Notes: a model not told the origin generated them from the sequence alone. 64,000 nt of DNA from Rudanella paleaurantiibacter (GCF_009184635.1 NZ_WELI01000001.1:744001-808000); one strand, 5' to 3'. Numbered from the stretch's first letter, positions 17,636-26,407 are shown. Numbers and translations are program-made.

Positions 17636-18415
17636 ATGAACTTCATTGACAAAACGGCCCTCGTTACGGGGGGCGCTTCAGGCCTTGGCGAGGCCACTGT
17701 TCGTCTGTTTCACCAACAGGGCGCCAATGTCCTTATTCTGGATTTGAACACCGAACGGGGCGAAGCCCTGGCAACCGAACTCGGCGAGCGGGCTCGTTTT
17801 ATCCGTACCAACGTTGCCGACGAAGCCGATGTGCAGGCCGCCGTTGAGCTGGCTCTGAGCACCTTTGGGGCGCTTCATATAGCGGTTAACTGCGCGGGTA
17901 TTGCCGAGGCCCGTAAAACCCTCGGAAAGGTCGATGGTGTATACGCACCGCACTCGCTCGATGTATTTCGGCAGGTAATTAATGTGAATTTGGTCGGTAC
18001 GTTCAACGTGATCCGGCTGGCGGCTTTTGCCATGGAGCGCAACGAGCCGAACACTGAAGGTGAACGGGGCGTAATTATCAATACGGCCTCGGTAGCGGCC
18101 TATGATGGTCAAATGGGGCAGGCGGCTTACTCGGCCTCGAAAGGAGGTATTGTGGGGATGACCTTGCCCATTGCCCGCGATTTGTCGCGGTCGGGTATTC
18201 GGGTGATGACCATTGCGCCCGGTCTGTTCGAGACGCCTTTGCTGATGGGACTGCCCGAGGAGGCCCGGATTTCGCTGGGTCAGCAAGTCCCCTTTCCGTC
18301 GCGGTTGGGTCGGCCGGCTGAGTACGCCTTGCTGGCAAAAAGCATCGTGGAAAACCCCATGCTCAACGGCGAAGTAATCCGACTCGACGGAGCCATCCGA
18401 ATGGGACCGAAATAG
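17636..18415 (+). CDS. SDR-family dehydrogenase, 3-hydroxyacyl-CoA dehydrogenase type 2-like
   Basis: 259 residues. NAD site [15 protein letters not shown] (residues 11-25), catalytic N118, S152, Y165 and K169 (AAYSASKGG). The stretch around [24 protein letters not shown] and [11 protein letters not shown], and the loop [14 protein letters not shown], follow the HSD17B10/short-chain 3-hydroxyacyl-CoA dehydrogenase subgroup, which oxidises 3-hydroxyacyl-CoA. Cytosolic. Exact substrate is inferred from similarity only. Its gene follows the FAD oxidoreductase closely, but a functional tie is not evident. Confidence 0.8.
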   Translation: MNFIDKTALVTGGASGLGEATVRLFHQQGANVLILDLNTERGEALATELGERARFIRTNVADEADVQAAVELALSTFGALHIAVNCAGIAEARKTLGKVDGVYAPHSLDVFRQVINVNLVGTFNVIRLAAFAMERNEPNTEGERGVIINTASVAAYDGQMGQAAYSASKGGIVGMTLPIARDLSRSGIRVMTIAPGLFETPLLMGLPEEARISLGQQVPFPSRLGRPAEYALLAKSIVENPMLNGEVIRLDGAIRMGPK

Positions 18416-18497
18416 CGTAACTCTGGATGTTGAAGAGACTTTTGGTAGCTGAATGCTTGACTATTAACTAATTGTTTCTAAAAACTGACGAATGCCT

Positions 18498-18598
18498 TCA
18501 GTACTGGTCATTCGGACTTCAGACATTAGACGTTAGACTTACTACCGTTATGGAGGAGATCTAACGACTAATGTCCAACATCTAATGTCCAGTACTGA
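18498..18598. repeat. Inverted repeat overlapping the epimerase stop codon
   Basis: Left arm 18498-18536 and right arm 18561-18598 pair with several mismatches; the outer ten bases TCAGTACTGG/CCAGTACTGA are exact. Words GGACTTCAGACATTAGAC and CTAATGTCC recur. The TAG stop of the minus-strand epimerase (18584-18582) lies in the right arm. The same words reappear upstream of that gene at 19550-19827. The short gap between the SDR gene and this repeat contains nothing else I can name. Confidence 0.8.
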
Positions 18599-19526
18599 GA
18601 CGGATACCACTCTCAAAATCAACTGTGGGTTCGTAGCCGAGTAGCAGCCGGGCTTTGGTGATATCGGCCAAACTGTGCCGAATATCGCCGGGCCGGGCGG
18701 CTGCGTACGTCGGGAAGAGGGAATAACCGACCTGCTTTCGGATAACTGCCCAGGCATCGTTGAGCGAAATTTGCCTGCCCGTAGCTACGTTGAACACCTG
18801 CCCAAGAGCATCGGGATTGGTGGTAGTCAAAGCCAGCAGATTGGCCCGGACCACATTATCGATGTGGGTAAAATCGCGGCTTTGGTGCCCGTCGCCGAAG
18901 AAAACGGGTGCTTCGGTTTGCCGGGCTGCCTGTAGCAAACGCGGAATCAGGGAGGCATAGGGGCCATCGGGGCGTTGGCGGTGCCCAAACACATTGAAAT
19001 ACCGCAACCCAACGGTTTCCAGACCGTACAAACGGCCCCAAAGGTCGGCTTGTTGCTCGTTGATCTGTTTGGTGAGCGCATACGGCGACAGCGCCCGGCC
19101 CGTGCGGGTTTCCTGCTTGGGCAGCGTTTCGTTATCGCCATACACTGAACTCGACGAGGCATACACCACCCGGCGCACCCCTGCTTGCCGGGCTGCTTCG
19201 AGCAGGTTGCTGAATCCCACCACATTGACCATCATAAACCGTTCGGGCTCCCTCAGCGATCGGGGTACCGACCCCAGCGCGGCCTGATGCGTTACGTGGG
19301 TCATCTGGGCACAAGCCCGCTCGCACGCGGTCGGGTCGGTAATGCTGCCCCCAATCAGTTCAAAACGGGGATTATTCAGGTGCTCGCTCAGATTGGCCCG
19401 GCTGCCGTTGCTCAAATCGTCGAGCACCCGCACCAATTCGGCCCCTTGAGCCAGTAAGGCATCTACCAGGTGCGAGCCGATGAACCCTGCCCCGCCAGTA
19501 ACCAGAATACGAAAGGCTGATAGCAT
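18582..19526 (-). CDS. NAD-dependent UDP-sugar 4-epimerase (WbpP/GalE type)
   Basis: 314 residues. NAD site VTGGAGFIGSHLVDALLAQG, catalytic SSSSVYG (about 124-130) with Y149 and K153 (SPYALTKQ). FNVFGHRQRPDGPYASLIPRLL and the DFTHIDNVVRANLLAL stretch are typical of UDP-GlcNAc/UDP-GalNAc 4-epimerases of polysaccharide synthesis. Next upstream on the same strand, after 443 bases of repeats, is a UDP-sugar 6-dehydrogenase. Together they could make UDP-GalNAc and its uronic acid. The C-terminal residues (Arg-Leu-Ser-Thr-Gly-His-stop) are encoded by an inverted repeat. Exact substrate is inference. Confidence 0.85.
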   Translation of the reverse strand: MLSAFRILVTGGAGFIGSHLVDALLAQGAELVRVLDDLSNGSRANLSEHLNNPRFELIGGSITDPTACERACAQMTHVTHQAALGSVPRSLREPERFMMVNVVGFSNLLEAARQAGVRRVVYASSSSVYGDNETLPKQETRTGRALSPYALTKQINEQQADLWGRLYGLETVGLRYFNVFGHRQRPDGPYASLIPRLLQAARQTEAPVFFGDGHQSRDFTHIDNVVRANLLALTTTNPDALGQVFNVATGRQISLNDAWAVIRKQVGYSLFPTYAAARPGDIRHSLADITKARLLLGYEPTVDFESGIRLSTGH

Positions 19527-19549
19527 AAATGGTCAGACAGAATTAAATG

Positions 19550-19827
19550 TTCAGTACTGGACATTTGGACTTCAGACATTAGACCTCCCTCTAAAGGTAA
19601 TAAGTCTAACGTGAGTTAAGGGTAAAATGCGTATCAATCAGCTGTTAGACAGATAGTTGCTGACGCATAGGCCTTCGACAGGCTCAGGCTGACGGGCAGC
19701 TCGCAAATGTGTGGTCAGCCCGGACCGCGTGCGGTTGAGCCTGTCGAAGGCCTACGCGTCAGCCATTATCCATAATTCACGTTAAGTCTAACGTCCAGTG
19801 TTTGAAGTCCGAATGTCCAGTACTGAA
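19550..19827. repeat. Outer inverted repeat of a nested pair, upstream of the epimerase gene
   Basis: Left arm 19550-19584 (TTCAGTACTGGACATTTGG, then ACTTCAGACATTAGAC) and right arm 19786-19827 (GTCTAACGTCC, then GAAGTCCGAATGTCCAG) are imperfect reverse complements. They share their words with the repeat at 18498-18598 on the other side of the epimerase gene. Between the arms sits a second, unrelated inverted repeat (19659-19763). The 443-base gap 19527-19969 holds only repeats; no ORF in it looks coding. Confidence 0.8.
19659..19763. repeat. Inner inverted repeat with CCTTCGACAGGCTCA words
   Basis: Left arm 19659-19693 begins GCTGACGCATAGGCCTTCGA; right arm 19733-19763 is its reverse complement with one mismatch over 28 bases (core CCTTCGACAGGCTCA). 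The loop is about 39 bases. I recall this core as a dispersed repeat in other Bacteroidota genomes. It is nested between the arms of a different repeat, as though one element had inserted into another. Confidence 0.8.
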
Positions 19828-19923
19828 TATGAATTATACATTGTTCATTCACTTGCCAGTTTATGGTTTTGGGCTGCCGATGCTTCGGTTTTTGTTGGAG
19901 ATCTCTACTTGTGTGGTAAGTTT

Positions 19924-19947
19924 CCCCCTCCTGAAAACAGGAGGGGG
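19924..19947. repeat. G/C hairpin after the UDP-sugar dehydrogenase gene
   Basis: CCCCCTCCTG (19924-19933) and CAGGAGGGGG (19938-19947) pair perfectly around AAAA. No T-run follows on either strand. It lies 23 bases beyond the stop of the minus-strand dehydrogenase gene and may still stop transcription. Confidence 0.6.
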
Positions 19948-19969
19948 TTAGGGGGGGATAAAACCTAAA

Positions 19970-21244
19970 TCAAAGCCGCCCATCGGCCAGACCGTCGCGC
20001 AGACAGCCCTTTACATCGTACACAATTTTGCCTAAAGCCCGTACCTGATCCTGAAAGACGGACTCCGTGAAAACATCGTGTGCAACGGTGAGCACAACCG
20101 CATCGTAATCCCCCAGTCCATCAAGCGAGGGTAGTAACGACAGACCGTACATAGCCTGCACGGCATCGGGGTCGGCGAGGGGGTCGTAGATATGGGTCGA
20201 AACGCCGAACTCGTTCAACTCCTGAATCACATCGAGTACCCGTGAGTTACGAATATCGGCGCAGTTTTCCTTAAACGTAATGCCCAGAATCAGGGCTTTG
20301 GCTCCGTTGATGGCGTAGCCGTTGCGGGTGAGCAGCTTGACCACTTTGCCCGCCACAAACGCACCCATATTGTCGTTGATGCGTCGGCCGGCCAGAATTA
20401 CCTGCGGGTGGTAACCCAGCGATTCGGCTTTGTACGTGAGGTAGTACGGGTCTACACCGATACAGTGCCCGCCCACCAGCCCCGGCCTGAACGGCAGGAA
20501 ATTCCACTTGGTGCGGGCGGCTTCGAGCACAGCCTGGGTGTCGAGGCCCATTCGGTCGAAGATGAGCGCCAGCTCGTTGATAAACGCAATGTTGATGTCG
20601 CGCTGACAATTTTCAATCACTTTGGCGGCCTCGGCCACCCGAATAGACGGGGCCAGGTAGGTGCCCGCCGGAATAATCGATGCATAGAGCCGATCGACAA
20701 ATTGGGCGGTAGCGGGTGTTGATCCTGACGTAATCTTGCGGATACTCTGGAGTGTGTGCTGTTGGTCGCCGGGGTTGATGCGTTCGGGGGAGTAGCCGCA
20801 GAAAAAGTCGACGTTAAAGCGCAAACCTGAAAGCTGTTCCAGTATCGGAACGCACTCCTCCTCGGTACATCCCGGAAAAACCGTTGACTCATACACCACC
20901 ACATCGCCCGTTTTGAGTACTTGTCCTACGGTTCGGGTCGCCGTCAGAATCGGCGTCAGGTCGGGTTGGCGGTGGGCGTCGATAGGCGAGGGGACCGTCA
21001 CGATGTACACCGAACAAGGCTGCAAGAGGGCCGGGTCGGCCGTAAGGGTCAGGTGCGTAGCCTCGGCCAACTGCGTGGGGGTGAGGCTGTGCGTTCGGTC
21101 GTGTCCCGAATAAAGCTCGGCAATGCGGGTCGGGTTGCTATCGAAACCCACAACCGGGTACTGCCTGCCAAACGCGGCCGCCAGGGGCAGACCCACGTAT
21201 CCTAAGCCAATAATACCAATATGGGGTGGAGGAGAAAGCTGCAT
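19970..21244 (-). CDS. Nucleotide-sugar 6-dehydrogenase (UDP-GlcNAc/GalNAc dehydrogenase type)
   Basis: Oxidises a UDP-sugar C6 alcohol to the acid with 2 NAD. 424 residues from the ATG at 21244, two bases after the stop of the Wzz-like gene. NAD motif IGIIGLGYVGLPLAAAFG (9-26), substrate motif GYSPERINPGD, catalytic C261 in GGHCIGVDPYYLT, and KENCADIRNSR in the C-terminal domain. GYSPERINPGD and the QRDINIAFINELA stretch match the WbpO/TviB branch (UDP-N-acetylhexosamine) better than UDP-glucose dehydrogenase. Fits with the epimerase downstream to supply an N-acetylhexosaminuronic acid for surface polysaccharide. Confidence 0.87.
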   Translation of the reverse strand: MQLSPPPHIGIIGLGYVGLPLAAAFGRQYPVVGFDSNPTRIAELYSGHDRTHSLTPTQLAEATHLTLTADPALLQPCSVYIVTVPSPIDAHRQPDLTPILTATRTVGQVLKTGDVVVYESTVFPGCTEEECVPILEQLSGLRFNVDFFCGYSPERINPGDQQHTLQSIRKITSGSTPATAQFVDRLYASIIPAGTYLAPSIRVAEAAKVIENCQRDINIAFINELALIFDRMGLDTQAVLEAARTKWNFLPFRPGLVGGHCIGVDPYYLTYKAESLGYHPQVILAGRRINDNMGAFVAGKVVKLLTRNGYAINGAKALILGITFKENCADIRNSRVLDVIQELNEFGVSTHIYDPLADPDAVQAMYGLSLLPSLDGLGDYDAVVLTVAHDVFTESVFQDQVRALGKIVYDVKGCLRDGLADGRL

Positions 21245-21246
21245 AA

Positions 21247-22281
21247 TCAGATCCGAAACGCGTGCCGGGCCAGCAAAACTACGATAGCCAGCACCAAACC
21301 CGACATAATGCCGGCCAATACAATCCATTTTCGGGCGGGCCAGCTACGGCGGTCGGGCACCTGCGCCGGTTCGAGGATTTTGAATACGGGGGTCACGGTC
21401 TGCACCCGGATTTGCGCTTTGGCGTGTTCGCGGGCCAGGTCGTGGTAAAGCGATTCGGCCAGGCGGTATTGCTCATCGAGCCGCCGGTTGGGTAACGCGG
21501 CCGAAGGCAATGAAAAAAAGCGGGTCTGATCTTGCTGGTTCAGCCGCTGTTTATCAAGCTGAACCATCTGTTGATGAGCCTTGGTCAGCTGTTTTCCGAG
21601 AAACGCTTCGTCGTCACGGGCTTTCTGGCTTCGGTACTGCCGCACGTAGGTTTGCAGGTAATGAGCCGCAAATTGCACTACCTGAGCCGCTACCTCGGGG
21701 TCGGGCATGTGCGCTGAGATGGTCATAATGCCCGATTTTACGTCTAACTCGGCCGTAATGGCTTTTTGGGTGTCCTGCACCAGCTCCCGTTGGTCGGTCG
21801 AGAGCCGAAACGGTGTTTGGGTGGGTAGTGGGAGTTCGACCATGCCTGTCCCGGACCCGCCTACTCCGATTGACAGCCAATCAGGTTTGTTCAGCAGCTG
21901 GTATAGTGTGATGGAATCGCCTGAGCGCGTGCGGACGCGCTGATGAAGAGCCGACAACGCAAACGGAACCGACTCCAGAATGTCGGGGTAGAGGTCGGGC
22001 CGAATGGCCTCAACGGGCGTTTGGGCGTCCAGATCAATATTGAACGACTCGGCCAACTCCCGAAATGGTTGCCAGTTTATCGCTTCGGCGGCCTGTAGTT
22101 CGGGTAGCAACCGCACCGTGGCTGTGTATCGTTCCGGCAGAACAAAGGCCAGAATCAGACTCAGCAACAAGCCTGCGAGGCCCGCGCCCAGGAGCCAACG
22201 GCGCTCCTGCCGGAGCGTTGTCCAAACAGGCCGCAAGGTCGGGGAGTTAGTAGCAAGTTCAAAATCAGGGGTTTCCAACAT
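21247..22281 (-). CDS. Wzz-type polysaccharide chain-length determinant
   Basis: 344 residues with two membrane helices (about 30-50 and 318-338) enclosing a periplasmic part with a long helical hairpin (AFLGKQLTKAHQQMVQLDKQ). The proline-rich ILEPAQVPDRRSWPARK just before TM2 is the Wzz/GumC signature. It controls the length of exported polysaccharide. There is no C-terminal tyrosine-kinase domain. First gene of the minus-strand module; wzx, wzy and glycosyltransferase genes are not adjacent, so the module is only a fragment of a pathway. Confidence 0.83.
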   Translation of the reverse strand: MLETPDFELATNSPTLRPVWTTLRQERRWLLGAGLAGLLLSLILAFVLPERYTATVRLLPELQAAEAINWQPFRELAESFNIDLDAQTPVEAIRPDLYPDILESVPFALSALHQRVRTRSGDSITLYQLLNKPDWLSIGVGGSGTGMVELPLPTQTPFRLSTDQRELVQDTQKAITAELDVKSGIMTISAHMPDPEVAAQVVQFAAHYLQTYVRQYRSQKARDDEAFLGKQLTKAHQQMVQLDKQRLNQQDQTRFFSLPSAALPNRRLDEQYRLAESLYHDLAREHAKAQIRVQTVTPVFKILEPAQVPDRRSWPARKWIVLAGIMSGLVLAIVVLLARHAFRI

Positions 22282-22316
22282 GTGTGCGGGACAAGTCGGA
22301 CCAATAATAACAATTT

Positions 22317-22359
22317 GTGGCCACTCATGGCAGGGCTAACGCGCCTGATGAGTGGCCAC
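22317..22359. terminator. Hairpin downstream of the OmpA-type gene
   Basis: GTGGCCACTCAT (22317-22328) and ATGAGTGGCCAC (22348-22359) are perfect 12-base complements around a 19-base loop. It lies 28 bases past the stop of the OmpA-type gene and 36 bases before the Wzz-like start, in minus-strand direction. There is no T-run, so termination is uncertain. Confidence 0.5.
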
Positions 22360-22387
22360 CAGTGACAATTAATAGCTATTTAATTCG

Positions 22388-23833
22388 CTACGGTATCAGT
22401 TTCAGTTCAACCCGCCGATTGCGGGCCTGCCCAACCCTGGAGTCGTCGCCGATGGGTTTGAAGGCCCCGAAGTAGTCGATCAGAATCCGGCTTGGGTCGT
22501 CGAGGCCCGCCCGAACAAGGTACTGACGAACGGCATCGACCCGCCGACGCGAAAGGGCCATGTTGTACCGATCAGAAGCCCGACGGTCGGCATGACCCGA
22601 CAGTTGCAACCGGCATTGGGTGCGGTTCATCAGCTCTACTACCCGGTTCAGAATGGTCCGGTACTGCGGCTTGATAGTTGCCTGATCGGTATCGAACTGA
22701 ATATTGGCGAAAATTTCGGCACAGGCCATTTCGGGCAGGGCCGCCGTAATGTACTTCTCAAAATCAATGGATTCGCCGGAGCCCGACACCACACTGCCCG
22801 CCGGGGTATTGGGTTGCTTATCGAAGAAGTCCGATACCCCGTCGTTGTCGGTATCCATCATCAACCGCGGGTCAATTTCCTTGGGTCGGTTGGCCTTGGC
22901 TACCGAGTCAATCTGCGCCAGTGATAGCACTGTGGGTGGTTTTACGAGCAAAGCCGGATCAGTCCAGCGGAGGTGGTAGGTACCCGCCTTGGTATCGTAG
23001 TTGTATTTGCCGTTATTCTTTCGAACGCGGGCGGCCCCTGTTCCCAGTTTGTAGGTGAGCATGAGCGCGCCGTATCCGTACTTGTCCTGGGCCGACTCGC
23101 CCCGTTTCACACTCGTGCCATCGAAACTGCCCCGGCTGCCGGTTGGGTCGAACACGCTCGAATTGTCTCCGCCAATGGTGGCATCGAGCCGCTCGGTATT
23201 GACATGGTTGATACGAAAATCGAGACCAATATCAAACCGGGGCGATAACTCGTAGTGAAAGGCCACCCCCATCGGTACCGACCAGTCGCGCTCAAACCGG
23301 GCCGGGCGCACCGTGCCGTCGCCGGTGTTGACCTTGGTGAACCGTTGAACCCGGTTGGTGCCCAGTTCGTAGGCCGTTGACCGAAAAAACGTAACGCCAA
23401 TACCCGTGTACGCATCAATTTTCCACCGCTTCATTTTGTTGGGGCCCATCAGCAGACTTTTTACGTTGACGGTTCCGGTCAGTTCGGTATTGGCATACTC
23501 GGCCTGGAAGTACGAAAAGTAAATGCGCCGTTTCATGCCGCGTAGGGTACCGTAGCTACCTCCCAGTTGCAACCCAAATAGGTGCGACAACTGCTTGTTG
23601 ACCGTCAGACCACCAAAAAACGACTCGCGTTCGTTGAAGCTGTCGCGGTTGGTAACGCCCACCGGGTAAAAGTCGTACTCGCGCAGGTCGCCAAAAAATT
23701 GGGTGGGGCCACCGTGCACCGAAATCGACCAGGTGTTGAGCCGGGGTGGTGCATCCGTGGGGGTACCCTGACCGAGTAAGCTGCCCGAAAGGAGGGCTAG
23801 CGAAGCTGTGAGGGAAAGAGAGGAAAATCGCAT
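22388..23833 (-). CDS. OmpA-family outer-membrane protein with beta-barrel-like N-terminus
   Basis: 481 residues. Signal peptide (ends about GSLLGQ). An N-terminal region of about 290 residues (WSISVHGGPTQFFGDLREYD) is likely an outer-membrane beta-barrel. A calcium-type DTDNDGVSDFFDKQPNTPAG segment follows. The C-terminal OmpA domain (about 365-481) has FANIQFDTDQATIKP, LSGHADRRASDRYNMALSRRR and ARNRRVELKLIP, which bind peptidoglycan diaminopimelate. It anchors outer membrane to wall. Single gene, divergent from nothing and followed by a hairpin. Confidence 0.88.
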   Translation of the reverse strand: MRFSSLSLTASLALLSGSLLGQGTPTDAPPRLNTWSISVHGGPTQFFGDLREYDFYPVGVTNRDSFNERESFFGGLTVNKQLSHLFGLQLGGSYGTLRGMKRRIYFSYFQAEYANTELTGTVNVKSLLMGPNKMKRWKIDAYTGIGVTFFRSTAYELGTNRVQRFTKVNTGDGTVRPARFERDWSVPMGVAFHYELSPRFDIGLDFRINHVNTERLDATIGGDNSSVFDPTGSRGSFDGTSVKRGESAQDKYGYGALMLTYKLGTGAARVRKNNGKYNYDTKAGTYHLRWTDPALLVKPPTVLSLAQIDSVAKANRPKEIDPRLMMDTDNDGVSDFFDKQPNTPAGSVVSGSGESIDFEKYITAALPEMACAEIFANIQFDTDQATIKPQYRTILNRVVELMNRTQCRLQLSGHADRRASDRYNMALSRRRVDAVRQYLVRAGLDDPSRILIDYFGAFKPIGDDSRVGQARNRRVELKLIP

Positions 23834-23910
23834 AGTTCTGAGGCTTCGTCGTCGGATTTACGCGAGCAGGTGCGCCGGAGGCAGGTTGCAACAACCCATC
23901 TGGCGCGTGC

Positions 23911-25041
23911 CTACAATCGCTGCATAAGCCGGACTACCATTTCGTTTTTCCAGGAAACATAGTCTCCCGCCCGAATATGGAGTCTGGCTTGCCGGACTAA
24001 CCACAAATAGAAGGCCAAATTATGCAAACTGGCGATTTGGGCACCTAAAATTTCCTCCGAACGTATTAAATGGCGCAAATACGCCTTCGAGTAAAAGTTG
24101 CTGGCGTAGTGATCGAGGCCCGAATCGATGGAGCTGAAATCGCGGCTCCACTTCTCATTTTTGATGTTGATGACCCCTTCGGTTGTGAACAGAATCCCGT
24201 GCCGGGCGTTGCGGGTGGGCATTACGCAGTCGAACATGTCGACCCCGAGGGCAATGCTTTCCAGAATATTGGCGGGTGTGCCAACACCCATCAGGTAGCG
24301 AGGTTTGTGCCGGGGCAAAATCTCGTTTACAATCGCAATGGTCTCGTACATTTCCTCGGCGGGCTCACCCACAGCAAGGCCGCCAATAGCGTTGCCAGTA
24401 CGTTCTTTGCTCGCAATCACCTCGGCCGACTCCCGGCGCAGGTCTTTGTACGTGCTACCCTGCACAATCGGGAAGAGGTACTGCCGGTAGCCGTATTTAT
24501 CGGGTGTGGCATCGAAACGGGCAATGCACCGGTCGAGCCAGCGGTGGGTCATGTGCATCGACCGGCGGGCGTAGTCGTAGTCGCAAGGGTAGGGCGTACA
24601 CTCGTCGAACGCCATGATAATGTCGGCCCCGATGGTCCGCTGAATATCCATCACAACCTCGGGTGTAAACTGATGCTTGGAGCCGTCGATATGCGACCTG
24701 AACGTAACGCCTTCTTCCTTGATTTTGCGGGTATTGGAGAGCGAATACACCTGATAGCCACCTGAATCAGTCAGAATGGGTCGTTTCCAGCCGTTGAAGC
24801 CGTGGAGTCCTCCGGCGCCTTCGAGTACGTCGAGGCCGGGCCGCAAATAAAGATGGTACGTGTTGCCTAAAATGATCTCGGCGTTAATGTCCGTTTCGAG
24901 TTCGCGCTGATGAACGGCCTTTACGGTGCCTGCCGTACCGACAGGCATAAAAATGGGCGTTTCGATAGGCCCATGATCCGTGGTCAGCGTACCCGTGCGG
25001 GCAGCCGATGCCGGATCGGTACTGGTAATATCAAAGGTCAT
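23911..25041 (-). CDS. tgt: Queuine tRNA-ribosyltransferase lacking the zinc cysteines
   Basis: Exchanges G34 for preQ1 in tRNAs with GUN anticodons. 376 residues; active-site aspartates D92 (LTDSGGYQV) and D271 (ALGVDMFDCVMPTRNARHG), guanine/preQ1 pocket GGLAVGEP. The zinc site of the family (C-x-C-x2-C then H) is not conserved: the positions read L309, H311 and S314 in IDSGLDHYASNFYSKAYLRHL-type sequence, while H324 remains. I recall the same loss in other Bacteroidota enzymes, so it is likely a lineage form that folds without zinc. All other core motifs are intact. tRNA-Asn(GTT), one of its substrates, is in this window. Confidence 0.93.
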   Translation of the reverse strand: MTFDITSTDPASAARTGTLTTDHGPIETPIFMPVGTAGTVKAVHQRELETDINAEIILGNTYHLYLRPGLDVLEGAGGLHGFNGWKRPILTDSGGYQVYSLSNTRKIKEEGVTFRSHIDGSKHQFTPEVVMDIQRTIGADIIMAFDECTPYPCDYDYARRSMHMTHRWLDRCIARFDATPDKYGYRQYLFPIVQGSTYKDLRRESAEVIASKERTGNAIGGLAVGEPAEEMYETIAIVNEILPRHKPRYLMGVGTPANILESIALGVDMFDCVMPTRNARHGILFTTEGVINIKNEKWSRDFSSIDSGLDHYASNFYSKAYLRHLIRSEEILGAQIASLHNLAFYLWLVRQARLHIRAGDYVSWKNEMVVRLMQRL

Positions 25042-25079
25042 AACCCGCCTAACGTAGCTAAATGGTTTAGGGTTTCATC

Positions 25080-25087
25080 TATCTTTG
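25080..25087 (+). promoter_or_regulatory. TAnnTTTG element before the glycosyltransferase gene
   Basis: TATCTTTG matches the -7 consensus exactly and predicts a start near 25094. This rules out the upstream TTG at 25085 as the start codon, because that TTG is part of the promoter itself. No clear -33 TTG is visible. Confidence 0.45.
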
Positions 25088-25135
25088 CGCGTTCATCGTA
25101 CTCATTTCTGGTATTCATCACGTTATACGCTGTTT

Positions 25136-26296
25136 GTGGTTTCTTTAGTGCTGATCGGCTGGCTGCTCGTTGTAGGGGTTCAGCTCGTGTTTATTTTGTT
25201 TGTTTTCGGACGATTAGCTTTCGCCCGACATACCCCACCCGGCGTTTCCGACGCGCAACTCCCACCCGTAACGCTGGTTGTGTGTGCCCGCAACGAACTC
25301 GAAAACCTGCGTGTACTCCTGCCATTACTGCTCCAACAAGCCTACCCCCAGTTTGAAATTCTGGTCATGGACGACCGCTCGACCGACGGCTCCGACGCGT
25401 TTCTGGAGGAAGTGGCGGCCGAGTACCCGCAAGTACGTACCATTCGGGTTACGCAGGAATACGACCATGTGACGCCCAAAAAATACGCGCTGACCATTGC
25501 GCTCAAAAAGGCCCTGCACCCGATTGTGCTGCTCACTGATGCCGACTGCCGACCGGCTTCGGACTACTGGTTGCGGCAGATGGTAGCCGAAGCCGAAGGA
25601 GACCGCCGGGATCTGGTGCTGGGTTTTTCGCCCTATATCCGGTATCCGGGTTTGCTCAATTTTCTGATCCGGTCCGAAACCCTGTCGACGGCCGTACAGT
25701 ACCTGTCCCTGGCGCTCTGGGGGCGCCCGTACATGGGTGTTGGCCGAAATTTGCTGTACCGACGGAATCTGTTTTTCGCGAATCGGGGTTTTTACTCGCA
25801 CATGAACGTACTCGGGGGCGACGACGACCTGTTTGTCAACGAAGTGGCTACCGGCCATAATACGGCGGTTTCGCTCGATCCCGATACCTTTGTGTGGTCG
25901 GAGCCAAAGCAGACCTGGGCCGAATGGCGTCGGCAGAAACGGCGGCACCTCAACGTGGGGCGTTATTACAAAACGGGCGACAAAATCCGGTTGGGACTTA
26001 TTTCGAGTAGCCATATTTTGTCATGGTTGCTGGGTCTGGGAGCCGGTTTGTTTGCGCTTTGGCTGGTGGTGAGTGAGCAACAGGGCCGACTACTGGATGC
26101 ATTGTTGCTGGCAGCTACGGGTTTGTTTGCCCTCCGTTTGCTGGCGTACTGGGTGGTGGTGGGCCGGTCGAGCTACCGGTTGGGGCATACCGTGCACTGG
26201 TTGCTCATTCCGATCATGGATCTGTTGCTGGCCATTTACTACGCCCTGATGGGCCTGCGCGTGGTGTTCACAAAGAAGAAAAAGCAAGTGTGGTAG
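25136..26296 (+). CDS. Membrane glycosyltransferase, GT2 family
   Basis: About 386 residues if translation starts at GTG 25136; the frame stays open back to TTG 25085, but that lies in the promoter. N-terminal TM (LVVGVQLVFILFVFG), then a GT-A domain: VTLVVCARNELENL, DDRSTDGSDAFL, the DxD-type LLTDADCRPAS, and GGDDDLFVNEVA followed by RRQKRRHLNVGRYY (general-base and QxxRW-like region). Two or three C-terminal membrane helices follow (ILSWLLGLGAGLFALWLVV and later). It transfers a sugar to a lipid-linked or growing glycan at the inner membrane. Donor and acceptor unknown. Divergent from tgt. Confidence 0.83.
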   Translation: MVSLVLIGWLLVVGVQLVFILFVFGRLAFARHTPPGVSDAQLPPVTLVVCARNELENLRVLLPLLLQQAYPQFEILVMDDRSTDGSDAFLEEVAAEYPQVRTIRVTQEYDHVTPKKYALTIALKKALHPIVLLTDADCRPASDYWLRQMVAEAEGDRRDLVLGFSPYIRYPGLLNFLIRSETLSTAVQYLSLALWGRPYMGVGRNLLYRRNLFFANRGFYSHMNVLGGDDDLFVNEVATGHNTAVSLDPDTFVWSEPKQTWAEWRRQKRRHLNVGRYYKTGDKIRLGLISSSHILSWLLGLGAGLFALWLVVSEQQGRLLDALLLAATGLFALRLLAYWVVVGRSSYRLGHTVHWLLIPIMDLLLAIYYALMGLRVVFTKKKKQVW

Positions 26297-26300
26297 GTAG

Positions 26301-26392
26301 TTAATGTATAGTGTGTAATTCATAATGGGCTGACGCTGTCAAAAGGTCTGGTAAGCCATTATTCATTTTACATTACTCATTATACATTATCA
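26301..26392. repeat. Imperfect inverted repeat of ATTCATAATGG/CCATTATTCAT words
   Basis: The gap between the glycosyltransferase and rsmG is made of TTAATGTATAGTG and ATTCATAATGG on the left and CCATTATTCAT, TTACATTACTCA, TTATACATTATCACTC on the right. Short exact pairs are TAATGTATA (26302-26310) with TATACATTA (26381-26389), and ATAATGG with CCATTAT (26357-26363). It begins four bases after the upstream stop. Confidence 0.6.
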
Positions 26393-26407
26393 CTCATTCA
26401 AACTAAG

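Noticed and set aside
18498-19960. An insertion sequence around the epimerase gene
   Set aside because: Only inverted-repeat words are present; no transposase frame or target-site duplication was seen.
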